Positions 44,601-52,242 of a DNA stretch of 64,000 bases are shown piece by piece. This DNA comes from Hymenobacter properus. GTDB lineage: Bacteria; Bacteroidota; Bacteroidia; Cytophagales; Hymenobacteraceae. Each line of letters begins with the position of its first letter. Position 1 is the first letter of the stretch. Under the pieces are notes generated by a model. The model did no database searches. It was not told the DNA's origin and was given only the letters and a program-made list of their open reading frames with translations. The stretch covers positions 1,302,001 to 1,366,000 of the forward strand of contig NZ_JADQDP010000002.1 in the NCBI RefSeq assembly GCF_015694735.1. Direction: 5' to 3'. Both the position numbers and the translations under genes were made by a program.

Positions 44601-44893
44601 AGGGGGCGCGTCTCGGTCTTGTAGCCCACCAGCGACACCGTGAGGGTGTAGCTGCCGGGCGCCAGGTTGGCGCTCAGGGTGTAAGTACCGTCAGCGTTGG
44701 AGGTGGCGCCCACCGTGGTGCCGCCCAGCAGTACCGTGGCGCCCGGCAGCCCCTGGCCGCCCGCGTCGGCTACGCGGCCCTGCAGGGTGTAGCGCCGTTC
44801 CTGCGCCTGGGCCAGCAGCGGCCCGATTAGGAGCAGGATTAATAGTAGCCCGTTCAAGTGCCGGGCCAGCTTGTCTCGGAAAAGGTTTGGCAT
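41696..44893 (-). CDS. SusC/RagA-type TonB-dependent outer-membrane transporter
   Basis: This 1065-residue protein has a signal peptide (LLLILLLIGPLLAQAQ, cut near residue 31). A carboxypeptidase-regulatory-like domain spans about 36-115 (LQGRVADAGGQGLPGATVLL, DGTYTL, VSLVGYKTET). It is followed by LDEVVVVGS and the plug domain with SLQGKIPGAQI, RLRGVHSL and DPLYVIDGVIV, then ITTKRG and a 22-strand barrel ending in YQLKLSATF with a C-terminal aromatic. It imports a TonB-energised substrate, partnered by the SusD-like lipoprotein encoded 20 bases downstream. Palindrome F lies between it and the upstream nagB fusion. Confidence 0.93.
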   Translation of the reverse strand: MPNLFRDKLARHLNGLLLILLLIGPLLAQAQERRYTLQGRVADAGGQGLPGATVLLGGTTVGATSNADGTYTLSANLAPGSYTLTVSLVGYKTETRPLTLGSAETVTTDLTLAEAKQKLDEVVVVGSTVSVNKRELGNAISTVTAQELTQSGSGGVLNSLQGKIPGAQITQNSGDPAGSLSVRLRGVHSLTGSSDPLYVIDGVIVSNASTNVSQLALANDIGAANAGQNRLADLNPNDIASINVINGAAAAAQYGSRAANGVVLITTKRGAAGAARVSVSTSFNMNELRKSVPVNTYGKQFGFAGLRLYTIGGISAAQIAANPGTTTTNITRAGAVTPLATNLVDVTRYNYFDQIFRKGYGTDDGVSITGGSERTQYYVSANYLKNQGIIKGTDFTRYNLRARVDQRLTDWAKVSAGVSYINSFSNEKANGNVFYSPINSINITNNIYDITQRDASGNLLAVEPTRVNPLSTIEDMKFTQGVNRTVSDVQVNLNPAKGLSVDYVLGVDAYSQVGQGYIRPYPYQATAGLPAARYPLGYASNANNVALQLNSDVNVGYERQLSEDFKLNLLAGYSYQFSQQEITSTQGQNLSPFITTVSGAATSTVTSGYNLDRYDLSGIYGQATVGFRNLAFVTGAVRRDRSSKFSASETNQYYPKVSASLVVSELGFWQNAAYANAFNTLKLRASYGEAGNLTGIRSYDRFYQFNPVPFLKNAIVPGSQLANNAVRPERMGELEGGADLAFLRDRLTLGITAYYQKITDLVVQRNLAPSTGGSSIVTNVGTMENRGLELQLGAVPVKTSAITWDISLIFARNRNKVLELPGSNGLNQAISIDNAAGAPVYLLAGQPAGVFYGSGYARNADGSLLLTPQGFPQDERANGQAVGSVAYTPAREANGQPSYGTGSAIANVIIGNPNPKWSGSASTTLAYKKLALHLLFDAVQGNSVFNADKRTRQGVGLGDLAEQELRGTLPRGYIFAIYNTQEFRVDDGSYVKLREASLSYTLPTFSKFISSMNLSLVGRNLYSWDSYNGFDPETSAGGASDLLRAIDFGNVPIPRTYQLKLSATF

Positions 44894-44947
44894 ACAGAAA
44901 AAGGGTTAGTGGTGGGAAAATGGTGGTTTTGTATCCGTAGAAATTGC

Positions 44948-45051
44948 CTGTCATCCTGAGCGCAGCGAAGGACCTTTTCATGTAAGGGCGATTTGCAGCA
45001 ACTCAGACGAAGCCACCGTGAGAAGGTCCTTCGCTGCGCTCAGGATGACAG
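44948..45051. repeat. Palindromic repeat F, family 1b
   Basis: Arms 44948-44980 and 45019-45051 (33 nt) match inversely with one mismatch. It starts six bases after the stop of the nagB fusion and ends 54 bases before the susC start. Confidence 0.95.
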
Positions 45052-45057
45052 AGAGGG

Positions 45058-46995
45058 TTAGAACTCCCAGCGCACGAAGGCTTCAATGCCTTCGTACTCC
45101 GGCAGCCCCAACTCGTCGTAAATCTTAGCCGTGGTCCGGTTGCGCGCCTCGCTGCGCTGCCAGAACTCGCGCTGGTCGGCGCCGGGAAACAGCGGCCGGT
45201 CCTTCTGGCTCTGGTGCTTGAAGATGGCGCGGCGCTTGCGCGTGAGTTCGGCGGGCGAGAGGGGCACGGCCATCTCAATCTGGTCGATGTCCCATTCCTG
45301 CCAGGCGCCGCGGTAAAGCCAAACCCAACAGTCGTCCAACCACGCCGTGCCCGAAGCTTTGAGGCGGTGGATGCTCTCGAAAATGGCCGCCAAACACACG
45401 CGGTGCGTGCCGTGCGGGTCGCTCAGGTCGCCGGCGGCATAAATCTGCTGGGGCTGAATGCGGTTCAGCAGCTCCATGGTGAGGCGGATGTCCTCGTCGC
45501 CCAGCGGCTTCTTGCGCACGCGGCCGGTTTCGTAGAAGGGCAGGTTCAGGAAGTGGGCGCGCTCGTCGGGGTCGAGGCCGGCGTAGCGCAGGGCGCTTTT
45601 GGCCTCGCCGCTGCGGATGAGGCCTTTTATCTGCTGCACCTCCTCCGAGTCGACCTGGCCGGGCTGCTTGGTCCTCAGGAAATTGGCCACGCGGTGGTAA
45701 AGGTTGTCGGCCGGCTCGTTACTCGAAAAATGAAACGCCTGGTCGTAGTCGGCCACAAAATCAGCGAAGCGAATGGCCTCGTCATCAAACACGGCAATGT
45801 TGCCGGAGGTCTGGTAGGCTACGTGCACCTCGTGGCCCTGGTCCACGAGCCGCAGCAGGGTGCCGCCCATCGAAATCACGTCGTCGTCGGGGTGCGGCGA
45901 GAAGATGAGCACGCGCTTCGGAAACGGCTCGGCGCGCTCCGGCCGGTAGGTGTCGTCGGCATCAGGCTTGCCACCGGGCCAGCCGGTGATGGTGTGCTGC
46001 AGCTCGTTGAAGACCCGAATGTTGATATCATACGCCGGGCCCGACTGCGCCAGCAGCTCCGAAAGGCCGTTTTCGTTGTAGGCTTCTTCGGTGAGCTTGA
46101 GGATGGGCTTGCCCACGGTGCGGGCCAGCCAGGTCACGGCCTTGCGCACCAGAGCGGCATCGTGCCAGTTGCAGGGCAGGTGCAGCAGCCAAGGCGTTTT
46201 GCGCGGAGTGAGCTCGGCGCCGGCGGCCTCGTCCAGCACCACTTGCACGGCGGGGTGGCGCTGCAGGTAAGTGGCCGGCACCGTGTCGGTTACCTCGCCT
46301 TCCACCATGCGCTTCACCACGGCGGCCTTGCCCTCGCCCCAGGCCATGAGCACAATCTGCCGGGCTTCGAGGATGGTGCCCACACCCATGGTCAGGGCCC
46401 GGCGCGGCACGTTCTCCTCTCCGTAGAAGTCGGAGGCCGCGTCGGTGCGCGTCACGTGGTCGAGGGTAATCATCCGGGTGCGGGAGGCTGGGCCGGAGCC
46501 GGGCTCGTTGAAGCCGATGTGGCCGGTGCGCCCGATGCCCAGCAGCTGCAAGTCGATGCCCCCGGCCTGTTGAATCTGCTCCTCGTAGCGGCGGCAATAC
46601 TCGGCCACCTGTTCGGGCGGCACGGTGCCGTCGGGGATGTGCACGTTTTCCGGCTTTATGTCAACATGGTCGAACAGATACTCCCGCATGAAGCGCACGT
46701 AGCTCTGCAGCGAGTCGGGCTGCATGGGGTAATATTCGTCGAGGTTGAAGCTGATGACGTTCTGAAAGCTCAGGCCCTCCTCGCGGTGCAGGCGCACCAG
46801 CTCCTCGTACACGCGGGTGGGGGAGGAGCCCGTGGCCAGGCCCAGCACGCAGGGCCGGCCTTCGGCGGCGCGGGTGCGGATGAGGTCGGCAATCTGGGCG
46901 GCGACGGCGGCGGACGCCAGTTCCGAATCCGAATAAATGCTAACGGGCAGGTGAGCGCCCGGCATGGCAGGCAGCTGAACAGGTTCGGCAGTCAT
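45058..46995 (-). CDS. nagB: Glucosamine-6-phosphate deaminase fused to a PIG-L-type deacetylase
   Basis: This 645-residue protein joins two amino-sugar domains. Residues about 15-300 are a NagB domain: LGLATGSSPT (52-61), FNLDEYYP with catalytic Asp86/Glu87, and GIGRTGHIGFNEPG with His159, converting GlcN-6-P to fructose-6-P and ammonia. Residues about 360-600 are an LmbE/PIG-L deacetylase-like domain with the zinc motif SPHPDDDVISMGG (366-378) and DPHGTHR. This architecture is common in Bacteroidota; the second domain may deacetylate an amino sugar before deamination, which is inferred. It is the first gene of the minus-strand amino-sugar block and is divergent from a second susC across 286 bases. 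Confidence 0.92.
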   Translation of the reverse strand: MTAEPVQLPAMPGAHLPVSIYSDSELASAAVAAQIADLIRTRAAEGRPCVLGLATGSSPTRVYEELVRLHREEGLSFQNVISFNLDEYYPMQPDSLQSYVRFMREYLFDHVDIKPENVHIPDGTVPPEQVAEYCRRYEEQIQQAGGIDLQLLGIGRTGHIGFNEPGSGPASRTRMITLDHVTRTDAASDFYGEENVPRRALTMGVGTILEARQIVLMAWGEGKAAVVKRMVEGEVTDTVPATYLQRHPAVQVVLDEAAGAELTPRKTPWLLHLPCNWHDAALVRKAVTWLARTVGKPILKLTEEAYNENGLSELLAQSGPAYDINIRVFNELQHTITGWPGGKPDADDTYRPERAEPFPKRVLIFSPHPDDDVISMGGTLLRLVDQGHEVHVAYQTSGNIAVFDDEAIRFADFVADYDQAFHFSSNEPADNLYHRVANFLRTKQPGQVDSEEVQQIKGLIRSGEAKSALRYAGLDPDERAHFLNLPFYETGRVRKKPLGDEDIRLTMELLNRIQPQQIYAAGDLSDPHGTHRVCLAAIFESIHRLKASGTAWLDDCWVWLYRGAWQEWDIDQIEMAVPLSPAELTRKRRAIFKHQSQKDRPLFPGADQREFWQRSEARNRTTAKIYDELGLPEYEGIEAFVRWEF

Positions 46996-47281
46996 AAAAA
47001 GTGGGGTGGGAGTGAGACCAGAATCAGCGGAAAAGGTGAGCAGAAAATTGACAAAAACCGATTGGTAGCCAAAATATTTGTCGGTATGATGGCTAAATGC
47101 TAATAAAGTAACATACCTATGGCTGTGGTTGCTAGTTCGCCTTTTTCTGCAATCGATTGGGGCAATATTACCCGAATATTTCGCACATTTGACGCCCCAA
47201 CTTCATTTTACCCTCATCCAGCGAAATATTCGCCACTTGTTCAGCTTTTCATTTTCCCATTTCCACCAAAACCTGTTTCCC
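46996..47281. promoter_or_regulatory. Divergent regulatory region between nagB and the second susC
   Basis: This stretch is more AT-rich than its surroundings and must contain both promoters. TTG at 47157-47159 and CACATTTG at 47184-47191 (7/8 to TAnnTTTG, spacing 24) form a weak plus-strand candidate. In-frame codons upstream of susC (from 47129) would overlap it and are rejected as starts. I see no clear operator palindrome. Confidence 0.4.
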
Positions 47282-50200
47282 ATGAAAAAAACCTACTGGC
47301 TATTGATGCTCCTGCTGGGCGTGCTGCTGGCGCCGCCCAGCTGGGCCCAGACGACGGCCCGCGCCGTGTCGGGCATCGTCACCTCGAGCACCGACCAAAG
47401 CCCGCTGCCGGGCGTGACGGTGCTGGTGAAGGGCACCACCAACGGCAGCACCACCGGCGCCGACGGCCGCTACTCGGTGCAGGCCGCGCCGGGCACCACG
47501 CTGGTGTTTAGTTTCATCGGCTACGCCTCGCAGGAGCGCACCGTGCCCGCCGACGGCGCCGTGGACGTGGCCCTGAAGGAAAGCACCACCGACCTCAACG
47601 AGGTGGTGGTGACGTCCTACGGCATTCCGCAGGCCAAGCGCGAGCTCGTGACGGCCGTGCAGGAAGTAAAAAGCAAGGACATCATCGACTCGCGCCAAAC
47701 CAACGTGGTGAACGCCCTGCAGGGCAAAATCGCGGGCGTGAACATCACCTCCTCGGGCGGCTCGCCGGGTGAGGGCGCCAGCATTGTTATCCGGGGCGGC
47801 ACCTCGCTCGACGGCGACAACCAGCCGCTGTTCGTCATCGACGGGATGATTATGGACAACGGCTCGTTTCAGGAGAGCACCGCGCCGGGCGGCGGCTCGG
47901 CCTTCAACGGCCTGCTGGGCCGTTCGGTGGGCTCGGCCAACCGCGCCGGCGACCTCAACCCTGAAGACATTGAGAGCATTACGGTGCTGAAAGGCCCGGC
48001 CGCGGCGGCCCTCTACGGCCTGCGCGCGGCGGGCGGTGCCGTGGTCATCACCACCAAGAAAGGCAAGGCCGGCACCACCACCCTCAACTACCGCACCCAG
48101 TATTCGGTGGACGAGGTGAGCCGCTTGCCCAAAATGCAGAGCCTCTACAAGCGCGGCAGCAACGGCCTGGCCGACCCCACCACCCGCATTTCGTTCGGCC
48201 CGCGCTTCGCGCCCGACGAAACCGTGTACGACAACGTGAACGCCTTCTTCCGCAAGGGCAACACCTGGCAGAACTTCCTGAACCTGTCGGGCGGCTCGGA
48301 GAAGGCCAGCTTCTTCGTGTCGGCCTCCAACCTGCAGCAGCAGGGCGTGACGCCGGGCAGCAAGTACGACAAAAGCACGGTGCGCCTCTCGGGCACGGCC
48401 GAAATTTCCTCGCGCCTGCAGGTAAGTGGCTCGGCCCAGTACCTGACTTCGGGCGCCGAGCGTCCCATTCAGGGACCCGGCTTGTTTGGCTCGTCGGGCG
48501 GCTTTTTGCTGAGCCTCTTGAACTGGCCGCGCGACGACGATGCCACGAACTACCTGAACCCCGACGGCACCCGCCGCCGCCTGCTGGCCCTGGGCAACGG
48601 CACCGATTCCGACGCCGACAACCCCTTCTGGACGGTGAACAACAACCCCCAGACCGACCGCACCAACCGCTTCATCGGCAACGTGCGCCTGAGCTTTAAG
48701 GTGGCAAACTGGCTGACGTTGAGCCACAACCTGGGTACCGACGTGTACACCTCGCGCATTACGTCGGTGCGGGCCGTGGGCACCTCGCAGGTGGGCAACC
48801 AGAACGGCGGCATTGCCGAGACGGTGGACCAGTTCCGCCTCACCACGGCCACCACGCTGGCCAGCTTCAGCCACAATTTCAGCGACAACATCGGCGGCTC
48901 GCTGGTGCTGGGCAACACGCTGGAAGAAAACCGCGACGAGGCTGTGGACTACATCGGCCTGATTTTCCAGAACCCCAACTTCGTGGGCCTCAACAACACG
49001 GTGAACCGCAGTGCCTTGCAGCGTGACAGCAAGCGCCACCTCATCGGCAACTTTGCCCGCGTGAACCTGTCGCTGTTCAACCAGGTGTTCCTCGAATTGC
49101 AGGGCCGCTACGACCAATCTTCGACCCTGCCGCGCCCCGACGAGGGCAAGATTTTCGGCAAGGGCTTCTTCTACGGCTCGGTGGGCGCGGGCTACGAATT
49201 CACCAAGACGCTGGGCCTGGAAAACAGCAACATCGTGAACTACGGCAAGCTGCGGGCCTCCGTGGCCGGCGTGGGCAAAGACGCGCCGCCCTACCGCGTG
49301 CTGGCGCCCCTCACGCAGAACACCTACATCGGTGGCGGCTTCCGCAACGACTTCTTCGGCTCGAACCCCAACCTGCGGCCCGAAAACACCCGCACTTACG
49401 AGGCCGGCATCAACCTGCAGTTCCTCAAAAACCGCCTGGGCCTGGACTTCAACTACTACTACTCGCGCACCAAAGACCAGATTATTGCGCCCCGCGTGAG
49501 CCAGGCGGCCGGTTTCATCCTGCAGTACATCAATGGCGGCATCGTGACCAACGAAGGCCAGGAAGTGTCGCTGACCGGCACGCCCGTGAAGGCTAAAAAC
49601 TTCACCTGGGACATTGTGGCCAACTTCTACCACAACACCAACCGCGTGGAGGAGCTGCCTTTCCCGCTCACCGTGGTGTACCAGTCCGATGCCTTTATTA
49701 CCGACGTGCACGAGGGCGGTGCCTTCCCCGGCCGCCCCATCTCGGGCCTGGGCGCCAGCGACTTCAACCGCGTAACCGACCCCAGCAGCGAGTTCTATGG
49801 CCAGATGATTATCAACTCGGCCACCGGCTATCCCACGGTGAACCCGCTGTTTGTGTACGCCGGCAACCGCGCCCCGCGCTTCACCACCCAGCTCACCAAC
49901 ACCTTCACTTACAAAGGCCTGTCGTTGACTTCGCTGATGGACTTCCGCGTGGGCGGCGTGGTGATTAACGGCAACGACTGGTACCAGACCCGCGTGGGCA
50001 CCTCGGAGCGCACCGCCGACCGCTACAAGCAGGTGGTGTTCGACGGCGTGATTCGCAACACCGACGGCACGTATTCGAAGAACACCCGCCCGGTGGAACT
50101 GACCCAGACCTATTACACCAGCATCCTGGGCGCGGCCGGCACGGCCTTCGTGGAAGACGGCTCGTGGGCCCGCCTGCGCTACGTGACGCTGAGCTACGCC

Positions 50201-50416
50201 CTGCCGGCCTCATTGCTCTCGCGCACCGGCTTCATCAAAGGCGCCGAACTGAGCGTGACGGGCCGCAACCTGGTGCTGCTGACCAAGTACAGCGGCGCCG
50301 ACCCCGAAACGTCGTCGGCCGGTGCCGGTGTGCGCGGCGGCGGTGCCAACGGCTTCGACTACGGCAACGTGCCCGCCACCCGCGGCGTGGACATGGCCCT
50401 GCGCGTGAATTTTTAA
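47282..50416 (+). CDS. SusC/RagA-type TonB-dependent transporter, second system
   Basis: This 1044-residue protein has a signal peptide (MKKTYWLLMLLLGVLLAPPSWAQ). A carboxypeptidase-regulatory-like domain follows (VSGIVTSSTDQSPLPGVTVL, DGRYSV, FSFIGYASQE), then LNEVVVTSYG, the plug (ALQGKIAGVNI, IVIRGGTSL, PLFVIDGMIM, LKGPAAAALYGLRAAGGAVV) and a long barrel ending VDMALRVNF. The ATG at 47282 is chosen because the signal peptide starts there. It heads a susC-susD-lipoprotein operon; palindrome O lies between it and susD. The ligand is unknown. It is divergent from nagB, so co-regulation with amino-sugar use is possible but not shown. Confidence 0.93.
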   Translation: MKKTYWLLMLLLGVLLAPPSWAQTTARAVSGIVTSSTDQSPLPGVTVLVKGTTNGSTTGADGRYSVQAAPGTTLVFSFIGYASQERTVPADGAVDVALKESTTDLNEVVVTSYGIPQAKRELVTAVQEVKSKDIIDSRQTNVVNALQGKIAGVNITSSGGSPGEGASIVIRGGTSLDGDNQPLFVIDGMIMDNGSFQESTAPGGGSAFNGLLGRSVGSANRAGDLNPEDIESITVLKGPAAAALYGLRAAGGAVVITTKKGKAGTTTLNYRTQYSVDEVSRLPKMQSLYKRGSNGLADPTTRISFGPRFAPDETVYDNVNAFFRKGNTWQNFLNLSGGSEKASFFVSASNLQQQGVTPGSKYDKSTVRLSGTAEISSRLQVSGSAQYLTSGAERPIQGPGLFGSSGGFLLSLLNWPRDDDATNYLNPDGTRRRLLALGNGTDSDADNPFWTVNNNPQTDRTNRFIGNVRLSFKVANWLTLSHNLGTDVYTSRITSVRAVGTSQVGNQNGGIAETVDQFRLTTATTLASFSHNFSDNIGGSLVLGNTLEENRDEAVDYIGLIFQNPNFVGLNNTVNRSALQRDSKRHLIGNFARVNLSLFNQVFLELQGRYDQSSTLPRPDEGKIFGKGFFYGSVGAGYEFTKTLGLENSNIVNYGKLRASVAGVGKDAPPYRVLAPLTQNTYIGGGFRNDFFGSNPNLRPENTRTYEAGINLQFLKNRLGLDFNYYYSRTKDQIIAPRVSQAAGFILQYINGGIVTNEGQEVSLTGTPVKAKNFTWDIVANFYHNTNRVEELPFPLTVVYQSDAFITDVHEGGAFPGRPISGLGASDFNRVTDPSSEFYGQMIINSATGYPTVNPLFVYAGNRAPRFTTQLTNTFTYKGLSLTSLMDFRVGGVVINGNDWYQTRVGTSERTADRYKQVVFDGVIRNTDGTYSKNTRPVELTQTYYTSILGAAGTAFVEDGSWARLRYVTLSYALPASLLSRTGFIKGAELSVTGRNLVLLTKYSGADPETSSAGAGVRGGGANGFDYGNVPATRGVDMALRVNF

Positions 50417-50428
50417 TTACAGTATTCG

Positions 50429-50486
50429 GTATAGGGAAGTCGGAAGTCAGACCAAAACCGCAGTCTGACTGCTGACTACCAACTAC
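50429..50486. repeat. Palindromic element O between susC and susD
   Basis: Arms 50429-50452 and 50463-50486 (24 nt, about six mismatches) contain GTCAGAC/GTCTGAC next to a 10-base loop. It starts 12 bases after the susC stop and ends 23 before the susD start. Its sequence is unrelated to family 1. Confidence 0.75.
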
Positions 50487-50509
50487 TGACTACCCAACGT
50501 CTTCAACTC

Positions 50510-52075
50510 ATGAATTTGAACCGCTATATAATGGGCTTGGGCCTGCTGCTGGGCACTGCCGCCCTCACGTCGTGCGAGAAGTTTCTCGACGTGAACAACA
50601 ACCCCAACAACCCCGTCGCCTCCACGCCCAACTTCCTGCTGCCGGGCATCATCTCTAATGGCATTCAGACGCAGATGTTCACCGCGCTGCGCACGCCCTA
50701 CATCACGCAGTACGTGGTGAGCCGCACCGCCAACAGCGGCGGCAATGACCAGTACTACTTCACCAACGCGCAAAGCACCAACACCTTCAACTACTCCTAC
50801 TTCCAGGCCGGCGGCAACATTCCGGTGATGCAGAAGGCGGCAGAGGCCGAAGGCTCGGTGTACTACGTAGGGGCCGGCAAAATCATGCAGGCCATGATTC
50901 TGGCCCACGCCACCGACATGCTGGGCGACATTCCTTACTCCGAGGCCTACCAGGGCGGGGCTAACTTCACGCCCAAGTACGACCCGCAGGAGCAGATTTA
51001 CGCCACCATCAACCGGCTGTGCGACGAAGGCGCCGTGGAAATGGCCAAACCCGCCAGCGCCAACTTCCGCCCCCTATACAGCACGGCGCCCAGCGAAAGC
51101 GGCGACATCCTCTATAAAGGCGACCCCGGCAAGTGGCTGCGCCTGGCCTACGCCCTGAAGGCCCGCCAGGCCCAGCACCTCACCAAGAAAAGCAGCTACG
51201 ACCCCAACGCCGTGCTGGCCTTGTGCGACAAGGCTTTTACGTCGTCGGCCGATGATGCGCAGATTAACTTCCAGGTGGCCGTAGCGCCGCTGTCCAACAC
51301 CACCAACATTTTTGGGGTAACGCGGGCCAACTTTGGCACGGCCGCCTTCTCTTCGAACGTGGTGAAGTACCTCAACGGCACCACCTTTCCGGGCGTGGTC
51401 GACCCACGCTTTGGCGTGCTGGTGCCCAGCACCAGCACCGGCGCCGACCCCGGCCGCGGCACCACCACCAACCTCACGCCCGGCTCCACGGTCACGGACT
51501 TTTACGGCGGCTGGTACGCCCGCGACCTGGGCTACTTCGAGGCCATTACCTACCACGAGCTGAAGTTCATCGAGGCCGAGGCCGCTCTGCGGGCCAACAA
51601 CCGCACCCGCGCCCTGGCTGCGCTGCGGGCCGGCATCACGGCGCACATGAAGAAAGTGGGCGCGGGCGGCACCTACACGGCCCCCACGGTCACGTTCCCC
51701 ATCATCTCCGACGCGCAGATTAACGCCTACCTGGCCAGCGCCGCCGTGCCCCAAACGGAGGCCCAGGTGACGCTGCGCAGCATCATGGAGCAGAAGTACA
51801 TCGCCATGTTCCTGAACCCGGATTCGTGGTCGGACCTGCGCCGCCTCAACTACCGCCCCTCGGTGTACGTCAACTTCCTGTACCCCACCAACGCCAACCC
51901 CGCCCTGGCCTCCCGCCCCGTCACCGATTCGCTGCGCCGCTACCCGCGCCGCCTGTTGCCCGGCGCTACCGAAGTGACCGTGAACCCGAACGCCGTGGCC
52001 GCCCTCTACGCCGATGCCGGTGCCACCACCGACAACGACTACATCACGGCCCCGCTGTGGTTTGACCGTCCGTAA
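50510..52075 (+). CDS. SusD-like surface lipoprotein (SusD_2 type), second system
   Basis: This 521-residue protein has a lipoprotein signal (LLLGTAALTSC, lipid-attachment Cys22) followed by EKFLDVNNNPNNP, a motif typical of the SusD-like-2 subgroup. Family features include ILAHATDMLGDIPYSEAYQG, YDPQEQIYATINRL and MEQKYIAMFLNPDSWSDLRRLNY near the C-terminus. It should form the surface lid of the SusC-like pore encoded upstream. It differs in subfamily from the SusD at 40377, so the two systems probably bind different ligands. Confidence 0.92.
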   Translation: MNLNRYIMGLGLLLGTAALTSCEKFLDVNNNPNNPVASTPNFLLPGIISNGIQTQMFTALRTPYITQYVVSRTANSGGNDQYYFTNAQSTNTFNYSYFQAGGNIPVMQKAAEAEGSVYYVGAGKIMQAMILAHATDMLGDIPYSEAYQGGANFTPKYDPQEQIYATINRLCDEGAVEMAKPASANFRPLYSTAPSESGDILYKGDPGKWLRLAYALKARQAQHLTKKSSYDPNAVLALCDKAFTSSADDAQINFQVAVAPLSNTTNIFGVTRANFGTAAFSSNVVKYLNGTTFPGVVDPRFGVLVPSTSTGADPGRGTTTNLTPGSTVTDFYGGWYARDLGYFEAITYHELKFIEAEAALRANNRTRALAALRAGITAHMKKVGAGGTYTAPTVTFPIISDAQINAYLASAAVPQTEAQVTLRSIMEQKYIAMFLNPDSWSDLRRLNYRPSVYVNFLYPTNANPALASRPVTDSLRRYPRRLLPGATEVTVNPNAVAALYADAGATTDNDYITAPLWFDRP

Positions 52076-52099
52076 CAGGCTGTCTTGCTGTGCGCTAGT

Positions 52100-52198
52100 C
52101 TGTCATCCTGAGCGCAGCGAAGGACCTTCTCACCGAAGAACTATTTGCAGTGACCATTGCATGCGTGATAAGGTCCTTCGCTGCGCTCAGGATGACAG
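52100..52198. repeat. Palindromic repeat G, family 1b
   Basis: Arms 52100-52133 and 52165-52198 (34 nt) are inverse copies with one mismatch. It lies 24 bases after the SusD_2 stop and 44 before the next lipoprotein start. Confidence 0.95.
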
Positions 52199-52242
52199 AT
52201 GGAGCCAACCCCATCCATCCCCCGATTTTAACAACCCGTTAT

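Noticed and set aside
15342-45055. Regularly repeated palindromes considered as a CRISPR array
   Set aside because: The copies are kilobases apart and lie in gene junctions. There is no run of short direct repeats with unique spacers and no cas gene.
47300-49711. 803-codon minus-strand frame opposite the second susC
   Set aside because: It is a shadow frame with His/Val/Arg/Gln bias; the plus-strand SusC has every expected domain.
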